From Chloroflexi bacterium HGW-Chloroflexi-2 (GTDB lineage: Bacteria; Chloroflexota; Anaerolineae; Anaerolineales; Anaerolineaceae), in the NCBI GenBank assembly GCA_002840735.1, contig PHBY01000007.1, positions 62,001 to 126,000 of the forward strand: a stretch of DNA of 64,000 nucleotides, given 5' to 3'. Below, one piece after another: positions 1 to 12,680 of this stretch. Under the pieces are notes generated by a model. That model worked only from the letters and a program-made list of their open reading frames with translations, searched no databases and had not been told where the DNA came from. The position numbers and the translations under genes are program-made. Every line of letters starts with the position of its first letter. Within the stretch, counting starts at the first letter, position 1.

Positions 1-1
1 G

Positions 2-1117
2 CCGAATGGTCCATCCGCAGCAGGAGTGAGTGGACAGGTAACAACCTGCCATCTGACAAATAAAGAGATCTCTGTTCAAATTGATTCCTCTGGTCGTCCT
101 GGAATTTCCAATGATTTGAATTACACGCCTTTCGTCGTGGGATTGGTTGGTCAACCTGCTGCAGCAGTATTATCCAGTTTTACTGCCACGCCGGGTAATA
201 TGCAGGTGACCATAAATTGGTCTACCGCCAGCGAATTAAATACCAGCGGTTTTTATGTGCAAAGGAGGCAAACAGGACCTTTAGCATTTACTCGTGTAAG
301 TCCATTCATTGTGCACACGGGTACTGATTCCACAGGTGCAAATTATTCTTTTGTGGATAACAATGTAACCAACCTGACCAGTTATGACTACAGGCTGGAG
401 ATTATCGGGACCAATTTGCTCTCTGTGTATTCCAATATTATCAGTGCCACACCAATACCCCCTACCCTGACACCAACGATTACTTTAACTCCTACTACGA
501 CTTTAACCCCAACGATCACACTTACACCAACGACCACCATTTCGACAACACCAACAATCACATTTACACCTACCGTGACTGTAACGAGAACTGTAACGCT
601 TACGCCTACACGCACCAGGTTCCAGACTGCCACCAGAACTCGCACACCGTTTCTCATCCCTTATCGCAGCCCAACCAGAACACGAGTGGTTGTCAGCACA
701 AATCCCATCGGATACCCAGCTCCAACCAGTGCTAACCTCACTCCTGATAGCGGATATCCTGTACCGACCGGTGGCGCTACCCAACCCAGCGATGGTTACC
801 CCATACCTGGAGAAAGCACTCAAGTGGATGGAGGATACCCAGAATCAGGAACTGAAAGTAGTCAAACAACTGGAACTCCAGAAACTGGAAGTATTAATCG
901 GACTCCAAAACCTGGTTCGACAATCATTTCGAAACCAACCTTATCGACCAATCCATCAGATGGGGAGAAATCAACAAATTGGGTATATCCATTATTAGGT
1001 AGTATGATTGGACTTTCTTTGGTATTATTGGTCGGTTATTTTCTTTGGAAAAATGGGTACATGGCATTGCCATTCCTATCAAAACAAGGACAAAACGAGG
1101 ATCATTCACTGGAATAG
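2..1117 (+). CDS. Surface/secreted protein, 3' part (5' end outside window): fibronectin-like region, Thr/Pro-rich linker, GYP repeats, C-terminal TM helix
   Basis: Frame is open from base 2 (PNGPSAAGVSGQ...), so the called GTG start at 26 is probably internal. TPTITLTPTTT linker; hydrophobic segment WVYPLLGSMIGLSLVLLVGYFLW near the C-terminus. Confidence 0.7.
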   Translation, partial: PNGPSAAGVSGQVTTCHLTNKEISVQIDSSGRPGISNDLNYTPFVVGLVGQPAAAVLSSFTATPGNMQVTINWSTASELNTSGFYVQRRQTGPLAFTRVSPFIVHTGTDSTGANYSFVDNNVTNLTSYDYRLEIIGTNLLSVYSNIISATPIPPTLTPTITLTPTTTLTPTITLTPTTTISTTPTITFTPTVTVTRTVTLTPTRTRFQTATRTRTPFLIPYRSPTRTRVVVSTNPIGYPAPTSANLTPDSGYPVPTGGATQPSDGYPIPGESTQVDGGYPESGTESSQTTGTPETGSINRTPKPGSTIISKPTLSTNPSDGEKSTNWVYPLLGSMIGLSLVLLVGYFLWKNGYMALPFLSKQGQNEDHSLE

Positions 1118-1208
1118 GGTTGAGTGGTTTTTTTGACTTTTCATTTTGAATGTGCTATTCTTTTTAATTGTTAATTAATGTAAATAATTTTAAATTGGAG
1201 ATTAATAG

Positions 1209-2099
1209 ATGCAGCGAGAACGCGTATCTGAAAATGTATATTGGTTTCAAAGTGAAATTTACGCTCAAGTGACTGCCGGTGTTATCACTGGACCTAAGTG
1301 GGCTGTAGTTATTGATACATTACCAGTGCCTGAAGAAACGATTGCAATGAAAAATTACATTGAGGATCATCTTGAAGTACCGGTGCAATACATCATTAAC
1401 ACACATTTTCATGCTGATCATACCTGGGGAAATTGCTTTTTTCCCGGAGCGACAATAATCAGCCACGAAATGTGTAGAAAACTTCAATTAGAACAAGGCC
1501 AGAAGTCATTGGATCAGGCAATTCAGCAAAATCCAATTTTTAAATCCGTAAAATTAGTCTACCCACACCTTACTTTTAATAGTGGTAATATGTCTTTACG
1601 GGTAGGGAAAAAGAATTTAATTTTATTTCCTACACCTGGACATAGTGAGGACGGAATCTCTGTATTGATCGAAGAAGATCGAGTTCTTTTTGCAGCTGAC
1701 GCATTTTTACCAATCCCATATTTTGTCAAAGGGGACATCGATAAATTAATGGATTCTTTAAAATCCTTAACGAATCTTGGATTAGAGAATATTATCCAGG
1801 GTCATGGCGATATCATTCTACGTGGTGAAATTGAAGAAACAATCCAACAAAATATTAATTATCTAAAGACGCTCAAAAAGAAAGTAAAAGATGCTTTACA
1901 GCAAAAATATCCATTAAGAGCTGCCGCCTCTATCAATATTGAAAGTTGTGGTAAAAGTCGTGTCTTACTGGCGGGTTTAGGAAATTCTCTACATCAAAAC
2001 AATGTCAGGTACTTACTTAATCAGTATGCACTGGAAGAAGGTATTGACCTCATTGATTCGCCTTTTGATGATTTTGATGACGATATTGTTGATGAATAA
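1209..2099 (+). CDS. MBL-fold metallo-hydrolase
   Basis: Metal-binding motif THFHADHTWGN, downstream PTPGHSEDG and GHGD. Confidence 0.85.
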   Translation: MQRERVSENVYWFQSEIYAQVTAGVITGPKWAVVIDTLPVPEETIAMKNYIEDHLEVPVQYIINTHFHADHTWGNCFFPGATIISHEMCRKLQLEQGQKSLDQAIQQNPIFKSVKLVYPHLTFNSGNMSLRVGKKNLILFPTPGHSEDGISVLIEEDRVLFAADAFLPIPYFVKGDIDKLMDSLKSLTNLGLENIIQGHGDIILRGEIEETIQQNINYLKTLKKKVKDALQQKYPLRAAASINIESCGKSRVLLAGLGNSLHQNNVRYLLNQYALEEGIDLIDSPFDDFDDDIVDE

Positions 2100-2123
2100 A
2101 AAAAAGCCTTACGGCTTTTTTTT
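2098..2123. terminator. Bidirectional Rho-independent terminator between convergent genes
   Basis: AAAAAGCC-TTAC-GGCTTTTT flanked by A and T tracts. Confidence 0.8.
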
Positions 2124-2793
2124 ATTCATGAAAAACTTTCTTTTTTATCCATTTTGCACGTAAACCTACAATGCGTTCTGTCCCCTCTATCAGACGTTTG
2201 ATATTTGGACGTAGCGCCCAGATCAACACCAATAAGGCCAATGCACCGTAGATCACATATGCCCAGGGTGATAACCCCATCATTGCCCGTATGATAAAAA
2301 CAATCATCGCGATAAAGGCAATACTCATGGTTGTTACCGAAGCATATCCTATAAACAGGTAAATCAACAAAGCAACCGGGAGAATAATAAATGCGATCGG
2401 ATTCCATAGCGCGATTGCACCGCCTAAAGCTGTAGCTCCACCTGCCCCACCCCGTAGTGCCCATTTTCCATTTTTCCGATACACCAAAAATATCGAATAA
2501 TTATGACCAATGATGGCTAACAATGCTGCACCAACTTGAATCCAGGGTTGTTGTGGAACCAGCCAACTAACAACCCAGGCTGTGGCTGCACCTTTCAACA
2601 CATCTAGTGATACGGTCAACAGACCTGCACCTACGCCGGCAGCGCGCATAGCATTCGTGCCGCCTGTCCTTCCAGACTCCACCTGACACACATCACGTCC
2701 ATTGATCAATTTAACGACAACGAACCCAAATGGGATGGATCCCATTAAATACGCAATTATTAAAACAAGTAGAACATTTCCAATTTCGATCAT
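2122..2793 (-). CDS. plsY: Glycerol-3-phosphate acyltransferase PlsY
   Basis: GSIPFGFVV, SGRTGGTNAMRAAG, GHNYSIFL motifs and multi-TM topology. Confidence 0.9.
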   Translation of the reverse strand: MIEIGNVLLVLIIAYLMGSIPFGFVVVKLINGRDVCQVESGRTGGTNAMRAAGVGAGLLTVSLDVLKGAATAWVVSWLVPQQPWIQVGAALLAIIGHNYSIFLVYRKNGKWALRGGAGGATALGGAIALWNPIAFIILPVALLIYLFIGYASVTTMSIAFIAMIVFIIRAMMGLSPWAYVIYGALALLVLIWALRPNIKRLIEGTERIVGLRAKWIKKKVFHE

Positions 2794-2854
2794 TGATCCC
2801 TCATACTCATACGTTTAATGAATAAACACTTGATGTTGATATTCGTTACGGTAT

Positions 2855-3256
2855 CTATTCTATAACCAATTCCATCTCAGTGTAACAGTCATGTTCAATC
2901 AGGAAAGCTTTCATCTTCCAATTATTAGAGTCAGGATAACAGATAATTGTAGCAACTCCAGGATATAAGAATTCTTTAATGTCCGTTTCTGACGGTCTGG
3001 GCGGTCCTTTAGGGTGTGAATGAAAAATCCCAAGTAAATCTAATTTTAAAGTTTCAATCATTTCCAAAGCCTTGAACAATTCCATCGGGTCCATGAAATA
3101 CTTAATGGGAGAATGGAGTTGGTTGGTTATCGGTATTTCAATTGTAACTGTAATATCGCTTCCTGCCAATAAGCCACATGATTCTTCTGGTAATTTTTCT
3201 TTAACATAGTCAAGAACTTTAGTTGCAATGTCAATTGGAATGATTAATTTACCCAT
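2855..3256 (-). CDS. M67-family (JAMM/MPN) metallopeptidase
   Basis: EESCGLLAG ... GIFHSHPKGPPRPSETD JAMM motif. Confidence 0.85.
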   Translation of the reverse strand: MGKLIIPIDIATKVLDYVKEKLPEESCGLLAGSDITVTIEIPITNQLHSPIKYFMDPMELFKALEMIETLKLDLLGIFHSHPKGPPRPSETDIKEFLYPGVATIICYPDSNNWKMKAFLIEHDCYTEMELVIE

Positions 3257-4064
3257 TGGTCAATAATGCAAGTGAAAAAAGGAATACAAATAACACTGAA
3301 GGTTCAATAAATAAATTTATACCTTTCTTACCTTCCTTAAAAGCAGTAATCAACAAAGTCAGTGGATAGGCAACCCCTACCAAAACCAGACCAAATGATA
3401 GAGGTTGTATCGGGAGGTAATGCAATCCCAGAGCAATCTGACCAACAAAAAAGGCAACGCCTAATGACCAAAACCAGTTCCAATCACCAGACGTCCGTAA
3501 ATATAAACTTCTGGAAACCAGAAAAAATAAGGTGATTGAAATAGCAGGTAATAATAAAAATAACCGAATTCCGGAGGCTTGTAATGCAATCGCTAAGACG
3601 AGAAATAAGGCAAAGGAAATGGCGGTTAAACCCAAACTGGCAGGTAAATGGGATTCACTATTCGAATCCACTACCAGATATTCAGCAACCAGGATGAATG
3701 CTAACAGAATGCCACCAAACCCTACGACTACCCACCATTCAATCCCAACCTCGAGAAATGATAGAGGAACACCAATTACCCAGGCTGTCAAAGCAGGAAC
3801 CAGTCCATGTTGAATAAATGTTTGATTTCCTTTATTGGGGTGAGTCTGGATCAACCAATCAGCTCCAAATGCAGCCAATAAGGCTACTAATATAGAAACT
3901 AGAGTGCCAAAGTCTAAATCGTAATTAAAAACAACCCAGGGTAAACGGACTACGATGCTTTGCACGGGGATTTGAACAAATGTTACCAGACCGTATGCCA
4001 GAATAATAACCGCAGATATGATACTGAGGCGGCTGAAATCTGGTAATTGGTTGGATTTTTGCAT
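3249..4064 (-). CDS. Multi-pass membrane protein, unknown function
   Basis: 271 aa, many hydrophobic segments; overlaps the M67 gene. Confidence 0.6.
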   Translation of the reverse strand: MQKSNQLPDFSRLSIISAVIILAYGLVTFVQIPVQSIVVRLPWVVFNYDLDFGTLVSILVALLAAFGADWLIQTHPNKGNQTFIQHGLVPALTAWVIGVPLSFLEVGIEWWVVVGFGGILLAFILVAEYLVVDSNSESHLPASLGLTAISFALFLVLAIALQASGIRLFLLLPAISITLFFLVSRSLYLRTSGDWNWFWSLGVAFFVGQIALGLHYLPIQPLSFGLVLVGVAYPLTLLITAFKEGKKGINLFIEPSVLFVFLFSLALLTNG

Positions 4065-4156
4065 ACGAAGATTGTAACGATAAACGAGATTTAATACCAG
4101 TAATTTTAGAACAAATAACCGAGAATATGTAGATGTGTGGTAAAATAAATGGTTGA

Positions 4157-7118
<2,962 letters not shown>

Positions 7119-7136
7119 AGCCAGTTATTTCCAACC

Positions 7137-7168
7137 AAAAACCGTTGGTGCAGTATCAACGGTTTTTT
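7137..7168 (+). terminator. Rho-independent terminator after gyrB
   Basis: AAAACCGTTG...CAACGGTTTTTTAT. Confidence 0.75.
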
Positions 7169-7289
7169 ATTTCTGGAATTGGATAACAAAATTCAGCTCA
7201 CAAAAAAAAATGAGTTTATACAAATGTTCATCGATCCCGAATGTTAAAGTGCTACACTGTTCATGATTTCAAATATTTGCGAGGTAGAA

Positions 7290-8405
7290 ATGGCAAAAGC
7301 TTATGTTTATAATGCTCAGGATCTTTTTGACTTCATGGTTCATTTTTTTACAAAATTAGGCGTACCTAAAGATCGGGCGGAATTAACTGCTGAGATTTTA
7401 CAATCTGCAGATTTACGTGGCGTCAGTTCACATGGCATAATTCGTTTACAGACATACTATGGTAGCAGGCTACAAAAAGGGTTGATTGATCCATTTGCCA
7501 ATAATGAAATAGTCCACGAAACACCTGCTACTTTTGCGCTGGACGGAAAAAATGGTTTGGGTCAGGTTGCTGGGAAGGATGCGATGTTGCGCTGTATTGA
7601 AAAAGCAAAGACATCGGGTGTAGCCATGGTAACAGTCCGGAATAGTAACCATTACGGAATTGCCGGTTATTATGCCATGATGGCGCTGGAACATGACATG
7701 ATCGGAATCAGTTTCACCAATGCACAGCCATTAGTTGCTCCTACATTTGGAAAAAACCGATTACTGGGGACGAACCCCATCGCTGTTGCCGCTCCTGCTT
7801 TTTCTGAAAAGCCATTTGTTTTAGACATGGCCACCAGCATTGTTCCTATAGGCAAGGTGACCGTATTTGATAAAGCAGGGGATCAACTTCCGGAAGGTTG
7901 GGCAGTCGACTCTGATGGAAAAACAACAACCGATCCCAAATCTGTTCTGAATGGTGGCGCTTTATTTCCACTCGGAGGGCCTGAAATATTGCGGGGATAC
8001 AAAGGATATGGATTAGCTCTCTGGGTTGATATTTTCTCCGGAGTCCTTTCAGGTGCTGCATTTGGAAAAAATGTAGCCGATCCGAGTAAATCCGCTAATG
8101 CCAATGTTGGCCATTTTTTCGCTGCCATGCGCTTGGATGCATTTCGAGATCCGGATGAATTCAAAAAGGATATGGATGCTTTGTTCCAGCAATTAAAAAC
8201 AGCAGAAAAAGCTGTCGGTCAGGATAGAATATATATTCATGGTGAAAAAGAATTTGAATTATCCGATAGATACCAAAAAGAAGGCATTCCACTCTTAGAA
8301 GAAGTGGTTAAATCTTTGCAATCCGCAGGTGAAGCAGTTGGAGTTCCTTTTGATGTAGCTGCATCAGGAGAAAAAGATATCGATCCAGCCCATGCCGGGA
8401 ATTGA
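7290..8405 (+). CDS. Ldh family (malate/L-lactate dehydrogenase-type) oxidoreductase
   Basis: VRNSNHYGIAGYYAMMAL, GTNPIAVAAP, FVLDMATS, GYKGYGLAL motifs. ATG at 7290 preferred to the ORF start at 7263. Confidence 0.85.
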   Translation: MAKAYVYNAQDLFDFMVHFFTKLGVPKDRAELTAEILQSADLRGVSSHGIIRLQTYYGSRLQKGLIDPFANNEIVHETPATFALDGKNGLGQVAGKDAMLRCIEKAKTSGVAMVTVRNSNHYGIAGYYAMMALEHDMIGISFTNAQPLVAPTFGKNRLLGTNPIAVAAPAFSEKPFVLDMATSIVPIGKVTVFDKAGDQLPEGWAVDSDGKTTTDPKSVLNGGALFPLGGPEILRGYKGYGLALWVDIFSGVLSGAAFGKNVADPSKSANANVGHFFAAMRLDAFRDPDEFKKDMDALFQQLKTAEKAVGQDRIYIHGEKEFELSDRYQKEGIPLLEEVVKSLQSAGEAVGVPFDVAASGEKDIDPAHAGN

Positions 8406-8410
8406 TTCTT

Positions 8411-10012
8411 CTATCCCTGCAGGATTACGAGCGCTTCATTTCCTTCCAACATTATTTTTCTATCTCGTATGATCGGAAATGTCTCTCGTTTATTGCTGAT
8501 CAACAAATTCCAATCTCCGGATAATAATTGTGAACTCAATACCAGCCCAACATTTCTTTTACTGAAATTGAGAGCAATCAGGGCTGTTTGCTCTGATGTT
8601 TGCCTTATATAGGCTAAGATTTTCTGCGGATCATATGTAATCGGTAAATACATGCCTTTTTGCAGTACCGGCGTCGATTTTCGTATGTGCAACAATTTTT
8701 TGTAATAGTTCAGCAGGGAATCCGGATCACCTGATTGAGAATCAACATTCCTCCAGTGATGGTTGCTATCGACAGGCAACCAGGGTTTTGCATCTGAAAA
8801 CCCTGCATTTCGTTCAGCGTTCCATTGCATCGGTGATCGACAACCATCCCGACCTTTATAAAATGGCCAAAATTGTCTGCCCACAGGGTCAAGCACATCA
8901 GACTTTCTTTCGATGGGTATGTCTCGCATGCCGATTTCTTCCCCATAATATAAAAATGGTGTCCCCCGCAACGTCAGAATTAAAGTTGCCAACACTTTCA
9001 AGCGCTCGTCATCTTCGCTTTTTGTGTATCTGGATGCAGAACGGATCACATCATGATTGTTCAGAACATAGTTTGGCCAACCTATTTGATCCAACGTAAT
9101 TTCCCATTGTTGGATGGCTTTGTAAAATGATGATGGTTTGTAATGGCTGTTGAGAAAAGCAAATTCAAAGGCTGCATGCAATGCCTGATCACCCATATAT
9201 TTCACAGCAGTATGATGATCCCCCATAAAAGTCTCCCCAACTGCATAACGTTCAGGATAGGAATCTAATAATTGTCGAAACTCTCTTAAAAAAATGAACA
9301 TCTCTGGCTGGTCCAGGTCATGTATATGCTTTTGTTGATCAAACTTTGCCAAACCAATCTTATGTGGGTTATTTCGAAAATTTTCGTCCTTATAATACGC
9401 ATTAAAAACGTCTAATCGAAAGCCATCCACCCCTTTATCCAACCAGAATTTGATCATATCCAGGATTTCATTGAAAACTTTAGGATTGCGCCAATTCAAA
9501 TCTGGTTGCTTTTTGCTAAACATATGGAAAAAATATGCTTCGGTGTTGCTGTCCCATTCCCACCCACAGCCCCCAAATCTTGATTGCCAATTGTTTGGCA
9601 CCTTACCGCCAGATTTAGCTTCTTTCCATATATACCAATCCCGATACGGATTTTCCCTGGACGATTTTGATTGTTGAAACCACTCATGTTGATCAGAAGT
9701 GTGATTAAGAACCAGATCCATGATCACTCGGATATTGCGAAGATGAGATTCCCTCAAAAAAACATCAAAAGCTTCCATACCACCAAATTTCGGATCGATG
9801 TCACGATAATTTGCAATATCATATCCAAAATCGTCATCAGGACTGGGATAGATAGGGGACAACCAGATCGCATCAATGCCTAATTCCGTTAAATAATCCA
9901 ATTTTTGGATAATTCCAGGCAAATCACCTATACCATCTTGATTTGTATCCATAAACGAACGTGGATAAATCTGATATATAACTCCGTCCCGCCACCATAA
10001 AAAATCCGACAT
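8411..10012 (-). CDS. GH13 alpha-glucosidase / oligo-1,6-glucosidase-like
   Basis: WWRDGVIYQIYPRSFMDTNQDGIGDLPGI, DLVLNHTSDQHEWF, GFRLDVFNAYYK, VGETF, NNHD motifs. Confidence 0.9.
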   Translation of the reverse strand: MSDFLWWRDGVIYQIYPRSFMDTNQDGIGDLPGIIQKLDYLTELGIDAIWLSPIYPSPDDDFGYDIANYRDIDPKFGGMEAFDVFLRESHLRNIRVIMDLVLNHTSDQHEWFQQSKSSRENPYRDWYIWKEAKSGGKVPNNWQSRFGGCGWEWDSNTEAYFFHMFSKKQPDLNWRNPKVFNEILDMIKFWLDKGVDGFRLDVFNAYYKDENFRNNPHKIGLAKFDQQKHIHDLDQPEMFIFLREFRQLLDSYPERYAVGETFMGDHHTAVKYMGDQALHAAFEFAFLNSHYKPSSFYKAIQQWEITLDQIGWPNYVLNNHDVIRSASRYTKSEDDERLKVLATLILTLRGTPFLYYGEEIGMRDIPIERKSDVLDPVGRQFWPFYKGRDGCRSPMQWNAERNAGFSDAKPWLPVDSNHHWRNVDSQSGDPDSLLNYYKKLLHIRKSTPVLQKGMYLPITYDPQKILAYIRQTSEQTALIALNFSKRNVGLVLSSQLLSGDWNLLISNKRETFPIIRDRKIMLEGNEALVILQG

Positions 10013-10128
10013 TGCTCCTCCAACGAGTTCGAAAAAAAGAAAATTGACAAAATGATAAAGAAAATGAGTAATTAATACATTTTATAGTAAAAATTCATAC
10101 CCAAATTAGACAGGGCTATCAAAAAACC

Positions 10129-10157
10129 TTGATTTGAAAAAATGATTATGGTAAAAT
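10129..10157 (+). promoter_or_regulatory. Putative sigma-70-type promoter of the nusA operon
   Basis: TTGATT (10129-10134), 17-nt spacer, TAAAAT (10152-10157). Confidence 0.5.
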
Positions 10158-10192
10158 ACTTTTTGCATTACAGAATTTAGTAGACCTCAACG

Positions 10193-10220
10193 AAAAGTGG
10201 GCAACCCCCACTTTTCTTAT
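10193..10220 (+). promoter_or_regulatory. Leader hairpin upstream of nusA
   Basis: AAAAGTGGG-CAACC-CCCACTTTT, 9-bp perfect stem, upstream of the ATG at 10257. Confidence 0.6.
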
Positions 10221-10256
10221 TTAGTAAGTATTTTTTTGTGGGAGAAAAGCCAAGAA

Positions 10257-12227
10257 ATGAAAAACGAATTTACCCTTGCTTTCAATGAAGTGCTGGAAGA
10301 AAAAGGTCTTCCGCGTGAGATTATTATAAAAGCGCTTGAATCAGCCATGGTATCTGCCTATCGACGATCTGTGAATGCATCACAGGCACAAGTAATTGAT
10401 GCAAAAGTCGATATGGATACCGGTAAGGTGACAATATTCGCAGAAAAAGAAGTGGTTGAAGACGTTCAGGATGAACGAACAGAAGTAAATCTGGAAGAAG
10501 CCCGTCGCTTCGATGCAGAGGCTGAGTTAGGCATGATGGTCTCAGTGGAGAGCACACCCAAAAATTTTGGTCGTGTTGCTGCCCAAACTGCTCGTCAGGT
10601 AATTCAACAAAGAATCCGGGATGCTGAACGACAAGCCCAATTAGACCATTATGCGGATCAAATTGGTGAAATAATTTCAGGTGTTGTACAAGCCAGTAAC
10701 GCTCAAGGGCTGACCATCGGTCTGGAGATGAAAGCCGAAGGCACCATGTTACGCAAAGACACGATTCCTGGTGAACGATTCCATGTTCATGATCGTGTAC
10801 GGGCACTGGTTGCTGAAGTGAAAGATAGTAACCGAGGACCTCAAATCTTACTTTCCCGCACTCATCGCAATTTCCTGCGTCGTTTATTAGAAACCGAAGT
10901 ACCTGAAATTTATCACGGTATCGTAGAAATTCGATCTATCACCCGTGAACCTGGTCAAAGAGCAAAAGTCGCCGTATCCGCTACACAATCTGGTATCGAT
11001 CCGGTTGGAGCCTGTGTGGGATTACGTGGCGTTAGAATTCAAGCGATTGTACGCGAACTCCATGATGAGAAAATCGATGTCATCGAATGGCATCAGGATC
11101 CATCTCAATTCATCGCCCGCGCAGTAAGCCCAGCCAAAGTCAGTGGTGTGTATCTGAATGAATTTTCTGAAGGTGGAAAAACCGCTACTGTAGTTGTACC
11201 AGAAGATCAACTCAGTTTGGCGATTGGTCGAGATGGACAGAATGCACGTCTGGCAGCTAAATTAACCGGATGGAGAATTGACATTAAAAGTGTCCAGGAA
11301 GCATCCAGCGACGCTCTCTACCGCTTACAGAAAGACTCTGGTATGGTTGAGATGGCTGAAAACGAAAAAGACAATATGGTCAAAGTTGAAGAATTATTGG
11401 CTAAGAAGTCTGGTGGCGGAATTCTCAATGTTGAAAATTATGATTTCCTCAACAAATTTGTTGAAAGAGTTGAGACAAGGACATTCCTGCGCAGCAAATT
11501 GGATGAAGAAGCTGAAAGAAGTAGATTGCAAGCGATATATGCCCAAATTCCACCAAGTTACTTCGATACAACCATTCTGGACTCGTCTTTACCAGAACAT
11601 GTTAATTACATTTTACAGGAAGCTGGTTTTAATACCATCGCAGAATTAGTGACCAAAATGTTACAGGCACCGGATGATATTCTACGATTAAACGGTATTG
11701 GTCCAAAAGCAATGAAATCCATTCAAGACTTGATGGATTCTTTACCCGAAAAACTCGCAAGCGAATTATCCGAAAGCGCTGTTGTTTCTGAAGAACTAGA
11801 ACCTGAAACTGAACCACCTGTTGAAGAGGTAGAAACAGTTGAAACCATCGAAGAAGAACCATCAGTTGAAATGGAACCTGAAGTAATGGAAGAACCCTCA
11901 TTAGAGACTTTTACGAGTGAACCTGAAGTTGAACTGACAGAAGCACTCAGCGAAGAATTAGATGAGGAAACTTCAGAAGAAGAGGACATTCCTGTAACAA
12001 ATCAAGAAGAAGAACTTTCATTCGATGAACTTTTTGCCCTCCAATCTACCAATATTGAAATTCCGTTTGTGGAAGATGAAGAAGAAGACCTCTCAGATGA
12101 TAAGAAGGCAAAGAAGAAAAAGGATAAGAAAAAGAAGCGTCAGGTTAAGGTAGAATACAACGAAGAAGAAGATACGCTGATTTACAGAAAGATTCATAAA
12201 CGCAGTGATGAGTTTGATTGGGAATAA
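10257..12227 (+). CDS. nusA: Transcription termination/antitermination factor NusA with long acidic C-terminal tail
   Basis: S1/KH region [28 protein letters not shown] and [24 protein letters not shown]-terminal HhH-like [12 protein letters not shown]. Confidence 0.95.
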   Translation: MKNEFTLAFNEVLEEKGLPREIIIKALESAMVSAYRRSVNASQAQVIDAKVDMDTGKVTIFAEKEVVEDVQDERTEVNLEEARRFDAEAELGMMVSVESTPKNFGRVAAQTARQVIQQRIRDAERQAQLDHYADQIGEIISGVVQASNAQGLTIGLEMKAEGTMLRKDTIPGERFHVHDRVRALVAEVKDSNRGPQILLSRTHRNFLRRLLETEVPEIYHGIVEIRSITREPGQRAKVAVSATQSGIDPVGACVGLRGVRIQAIVRELHDEKIDVIEWHQDPSQFIARAVSPAKVSGVYLNEFSEGGKTATVVVPEDQLSLAIGRDGQNARLAAKLTGWRIDIKSVQEASSDALYRLQKDSGMVEMAENEKDNMVKVEELLAKKSGGGILNVENYDFLNKFVERVETRTFLRSKLDEEAERSRLQAIYAQIPPSYFDTTILDSSLPEHVNYILQEAGFNTIAELVTKMLQAPDDILRLNGIGPKAMKSIQDLMDSLPEKLASELSESAVVSEELEPETEPPVEEVETVETIEEEPSVEMEPEVMEEPSLETFTSEPEVELTEALSEELDEETSEEEDIPVTNQEEELSFDELFALQSTNIEIPFVEDEEEDLSDDKKAKKKKDKKKKRQVKVEYNEEEDTLIYRKIHKRSDEFDWE

Positions 12228-12251
12228 TTTTGAGGTGAAGAACGAGAGAAA

Positions 12252-12566
12252 ATGGTGAAAAAAGCTAAGGGTAAACGGCCAAAACATATATCACAACGAA
12301 CCTGTGTCGGTTGTCGAAAAATTCAAGCCAAACGAACGTTGACCAGAGTAGTTCGTACCGACACAGGAATCATTATTGATCCAACAAGCAAGATGCCAGG
12401 CCGTGGGGCATATATTCACAATCTTCAAGAATGTTGGCAAGACGCTTTAAAGGGAAAACTTGCCAATGCATTAAAAATAGAGTTAACTGACGTAGACCGG
12501 AAAATCCTTCTTGATTTTATGCAGAAATTGCCGGAAAGCGTAAATGAAGAAGAGCATGATGGATAA
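12252..12566 (+). CDS. ylxR: YlxR family (DUF448) protein
   Basis: QRTCVGCRKIQAKRTLTRVVR ... GRGAYIHNLQECW; position between nusA and infB. Confidence 0.9.
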   Translation: MVKKAKGKRPKHISQRTCVGCRKIQAKRTLTRVVRTDTGIIIDPTSKMPGRGAYIHNLQECWQDALKGKLANALKIELTDVDRKILLDFMQKLPESVNEEEHDG

Positions 12567-12680
12567 ACTTTGTTGTTGTTTTAGCTGATACGTTTCTAGG
12601 TAAGGCTCGAACAGCGCACATCAATCCTGAGCTCGAATAGAGTTAAGCACAAAAGTGCAAAATAGCGTTGGAGGTGCGAA

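Noticed and set aside
388-823. Minus-strand ORFs 388-657 and 503-823
   Set aside because: Low-complexity Val/Gly or Cys/Arg-rich translations antisense to the Thr/Pro-rich linker; artefacts of the repeat.
2126-2464. Minus-strand ORF overlapping plsY in another frame
   Set aside because: Entirely inside the clear PlsY frame with no recognisable motif.
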